NCBI GenBank assembly: GCA_001179505.1
Contig: CDMY01000243.1
Location: 446,066 to 510,065, forward strand
Direction of reading: 5' to 3'
DNA length: 64,000 nucleotides
Source of the DNA: Vitrella brassicaformis
Lineage: Eukaryota > Sar > Vitrellaceae
The position numbers and the translations under genes are program-made. The notes beneath the pieces were generated by a model. That model worked only from the letters and a program-made list of their open reading frames with translations. It was not told the origin of the DNA and did not search any database. Within the stretch, counting starts at the first letter, position 1, and each line of letters opens with the position of its first letter. This document shows, piece after piece, positions 61,601 to 64,000 of the stretch.

Positions 61601-64000
61601 GCGTTGAAGATGAGTTTGTGCCTCTCGAAAAGGCCGCGGACGACCCATGTGAAGATGGTCATGCGGATGGAGCCGATAAGCAGCTTGCAGCGTTCGTTGA
61701 GGTCCTCTGTCTCTTCGGCCTTCTCGATACCCTGTCGTCTCACAAGGACACACAGACACACACAGAGACAGAGAGAGAGAGACACGCACATACGTATGTG
61801 CAGTGAGTTGAGTCCTGTCTCTGTGTTGCCTGCCGGCGGACCTTGTACATGAAGGTGACGAAGGAGTCGAGTGAGTATTGGTACATGGGTGCGATGACCC
61901 ACATCTGGATGATGAGGAAGTAGAGCATCGAGGCCTCGGCAGCCACGGGACGGTATGTCTCACGCGACTCGTTGATCTTAATCTCCGTTATCTGCGCCTC
62001 CTTCACCTGCTCCTGGATCTCTGTGGCCGTCTTCTTGGTGTTCTCCAGACCCTCGATGAGCGCTATGTTGGTCAGGATGGTGGCTGGGTCGGCGGCTGAA
62101 AGCTGGGCAAGCAGGTCGTCCTCCAGCTGCGCTAGGGTGACCTTGAACTCGTTCTGCTTCCGCACCAACTCCTGCTTGGACTGCTCCAACTCGGGCTTCT
62201 CCACGTTGACCACCATCGCAAGAATCTACATACGCCCCAGTCGGCCAGCCAAGAGACGAAAGAGACTCCTTCCCTTCCAATTTTCCATGTGTCCTCTCTG
62301 CCCCGTGTGTGCCCTGCACCTGCTCCTCCAGTCCCTCAGGCGTGACGCAGAAGTTGATGAGCGTGCACTGTGCGGCGATCTCAGGTCTGTAGTGTGGGTT
62401 GGCTAGCTTGGTCTGCAGGAGAAGCTGGAACTTGGCATCGTAGTCGACCTCCTCGCCTCCCAGCTTGATAATGAGACCCGAGCGGCCCCTCTTGACCACG
62501 GCACGGCTCAGCAGGGGGTCCAGAATGGCGTCGATCTCCTGCTGCACCGCCTCAATCAGCAGCGTGCCGCCCATCTGGATGCACAGCACAACCTTCTGGA
62601 ACCATCGATCCTGATGGATGAGGAGACACACGCAGACAGCGGGTCCAGAGAATGGCGGGGAGGGATATGCTTGGTAATACATACATGTGTGAGCTGGATG
62701 GTGGTGAGGTTGTCGCCGAATCGTTGCTTCAGCCACTTGACGCCCTGCAGCTGAGGATCGATGATCAGCGGCCACCTACACGGACCAACCGATCCCCATG
62801 CGTCACATGCTGCCTTCGTCTCCCGGGTGTCCGTGCCTGTACGCACCTGGAGCATGATGTGAGCACGGCGGCATTCTCGATGGAAAGTCTGTCAGCGGGT
62901 AGTCCCTCGTTCTTCCACTTGGCTATGTTGGCATCCGTCGTCAGCACAGTGAGGGGATCCACGCCCTTGGTGAAGGGAATCTGCTTCTGCTCAATGTCGG
63001 GCAACCAAGTGTTCTGATGCGCATCCAATCACGGCCATGCACAGGAATGAAACAGCCGCATTTCTATCGACCCCATTTCGAAGACTGACCTGCCACAGGT
63101 CGACTCTGAATCCGCTCGAGAATGCGCCGATGTATGAGACGAATGCCGCAGCGAGGAGGGAATCGCCGATGAGAGTCACGTTTGCCTCTTTGAGCTGCTC
63201 CACACTGGCGCTCCATCGGGTGTTCTCATCGGCAAGGCCGTTGACCAGACGCTCAGCCAGCTGAAGCATCTCAAGGCACGCATTCGCCTGTCAGCCACAC
63301 ATGCACACACAACAATACGGCGCATACACGCACCATGTCGTCTGCAGCTAAGGTTCTGGCTGACTCACCTACTCACCTCTGCCTCGACTTTTTCCTTCTC
63401 ATCCGTGGCTTCCTGCATCTTAGCGTTGAGCTGGGCCACTCTTTCCTGCACCTCCTTGACACGCGCCTGCACGACGGCGAGTGCCTCCTCGGCCTGGCGC
63501 TTGTTCTCGGAGGCCTCGGAGAGTGAGTCCATGAGTGGCTTGACCTTCTTGTAGATGCGGTTGTAGGTGACAATGTTGACGACCCAGTTGGCAAGATTGG
63601 CGGCGGCAAAGGACTTCTTGAACATGGTCTCGTAGTTGAAGAAGGGCTGGTCTATGACCGGCTGCACCAACGCCACCGTCTCGTCGGTCATGTTCTCGGC
63701 GTCGAAGGCCTTGACCTGGTCCAGGAACTGCCCTGGGTTGTTCATCATCTTCTGCGCAGCCTTCCAGTCCAGATTCTTCTTCTCGCCACGCATAAGCAGC
63801 ACCGCCTTGGTGACGTCGATACACTCTACCGGCGGCTTGCCCAGTGCCTTGAGCTCCTGGATGGCGGACTTGGTGAGGCAGTCGACGGCCTCTTTTGCCC
63901 TCTCCATGGCCGGCATGGCCTCCTTGAGCTCCTCGTCGGCCGCCGCCTGGATCTTGGCCGCTTCGGCAGCCAACGCGTTGGTCTTTGCCTCCTCCTCAGC
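58681..64000 (-). CDS. Axonemal dynein heavy chain, outer-arm type, C-terminal part (cut by window edge)
   Basis: Motor subunit of flagellar dynein. The right edge cuts the gene; the first exon seen (63365-64000) starts in the stalk coiled coil ([20 protein letters not shown]), continues through the microtubule-binding head region ([40 protein letters not shown]) and returns along the second coil ([20 protein letters not shown]). AAA5 follows ([52 protein letters not shown]), then AAA6 and the lid ([96 protein letters not shown]). The last exon ends with [20 protein letters not shown] and [16 protein letters not shown] at 58681. The CPVYKT-RG-TYV ending points to an outer-arm heavy chain; alpha, beta or gamma is not decided. 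Implies a flagellated stage. Confidence 0.95.

Noticed and set aside
60874-61806. A 310-residue open frame antisense to the dynein heavy chain.
   Set aside because: It is the shadow of a highly conserved AAA6/lid exon on the other strand; no independent support.

Overview
The window is nuclear DNA from a photosynthetic-lineage protist, most likely an alveolate alga of the chromerid type (Vitrella-like). This is an inference. It rests on dense introns in almost every gene, plant/chromerid-type TTTAGGG telomeric repeats lying inside the sequence, an axonemal outer-arm dynein (so a flagellated stage), a protein with a secondary-plastid-style leader, shikimate-pathway and tetrapyrrole enzymes, and a large receptor of protist type. 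No species was confirmed by search. Nothing looks bacterial or viral in organisation.

Layout, left to right. Positions 1-3744 (minus): the N-terminal part of a xanthine dehydrogenase/aldehyde oxidase, cut by the left edge. 4433-6851 (minus): chorismate synthase. 7203-12032 (minus): a DEAH-box splicing helicase of the DHX15/Prp43 family. 12704-14531 (minus): an unrecognised multi-exon gene. 14720-20243 (minus): a bacterial-type translation initiation factor IF-2, probably mitochondrial. 20432-22265 (plus): a small unknown multi-pass membrane protein. 22266-24266: repeat-rich gap between convergent genes. 24267-27439 (minus): an SLC34-type sodium/phosphate cotransporter, divergent from 27733-30619 (plus), a secreted, probably GPI-anchored parallel beta-helix-like protein of a family otherwise familiar from bacteria. 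30620-35420: gene-free microsatellite-rich DNA with a 300-base run of N. 35421-44853 (minus): a very large receptor combining a Venus-flytrap ligand-binding domain, plant-like leucine-rich repeats, a cysteine-rich segment, about seven or eight membrane spans and a long cytoplasmic tail. 45201-47329 (plus): protoporphyrinogen oxidase. 47531-51078 (plus): an NCLX/CCX-type cation-calcium exchanger. 51079-52034: intergenic DNA with an inverted array of telomeric repeats. 52035-54621 (minus): a TALE homeodomain transcription factor, divergent over only 85 bp from 54707-55936 (plus), an Hsp20/alpha-crystallin-like protein with a plastid-type leader. 56201-57900: a second telomeric tract followed by gene-like but unassigned sequence. 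58681-64000 (minus): the C-terminal part of an outer-arm dynein heavy chain, cut by the right edge.

The genes do not form one pathway; they are ordinary eukaryotic neighbours, several in divergent pairs. Linked themes are membrane transport and signalling (phosphate, calcium, receptor), aromatic and haem/chlorophyll precursor synthesis, and RNA/protein synthesis. Most introns and intergenic stretches carry tetranucleotide microsatellites. The xanthine dehydrogenase end is a visible exception. The most unusual object is the 9.4-kb receptor gene.

All splice structures were read by eye from GT/AG boundaries and family conservation; outer coordinates of each gene are firmer than individual exon joins.
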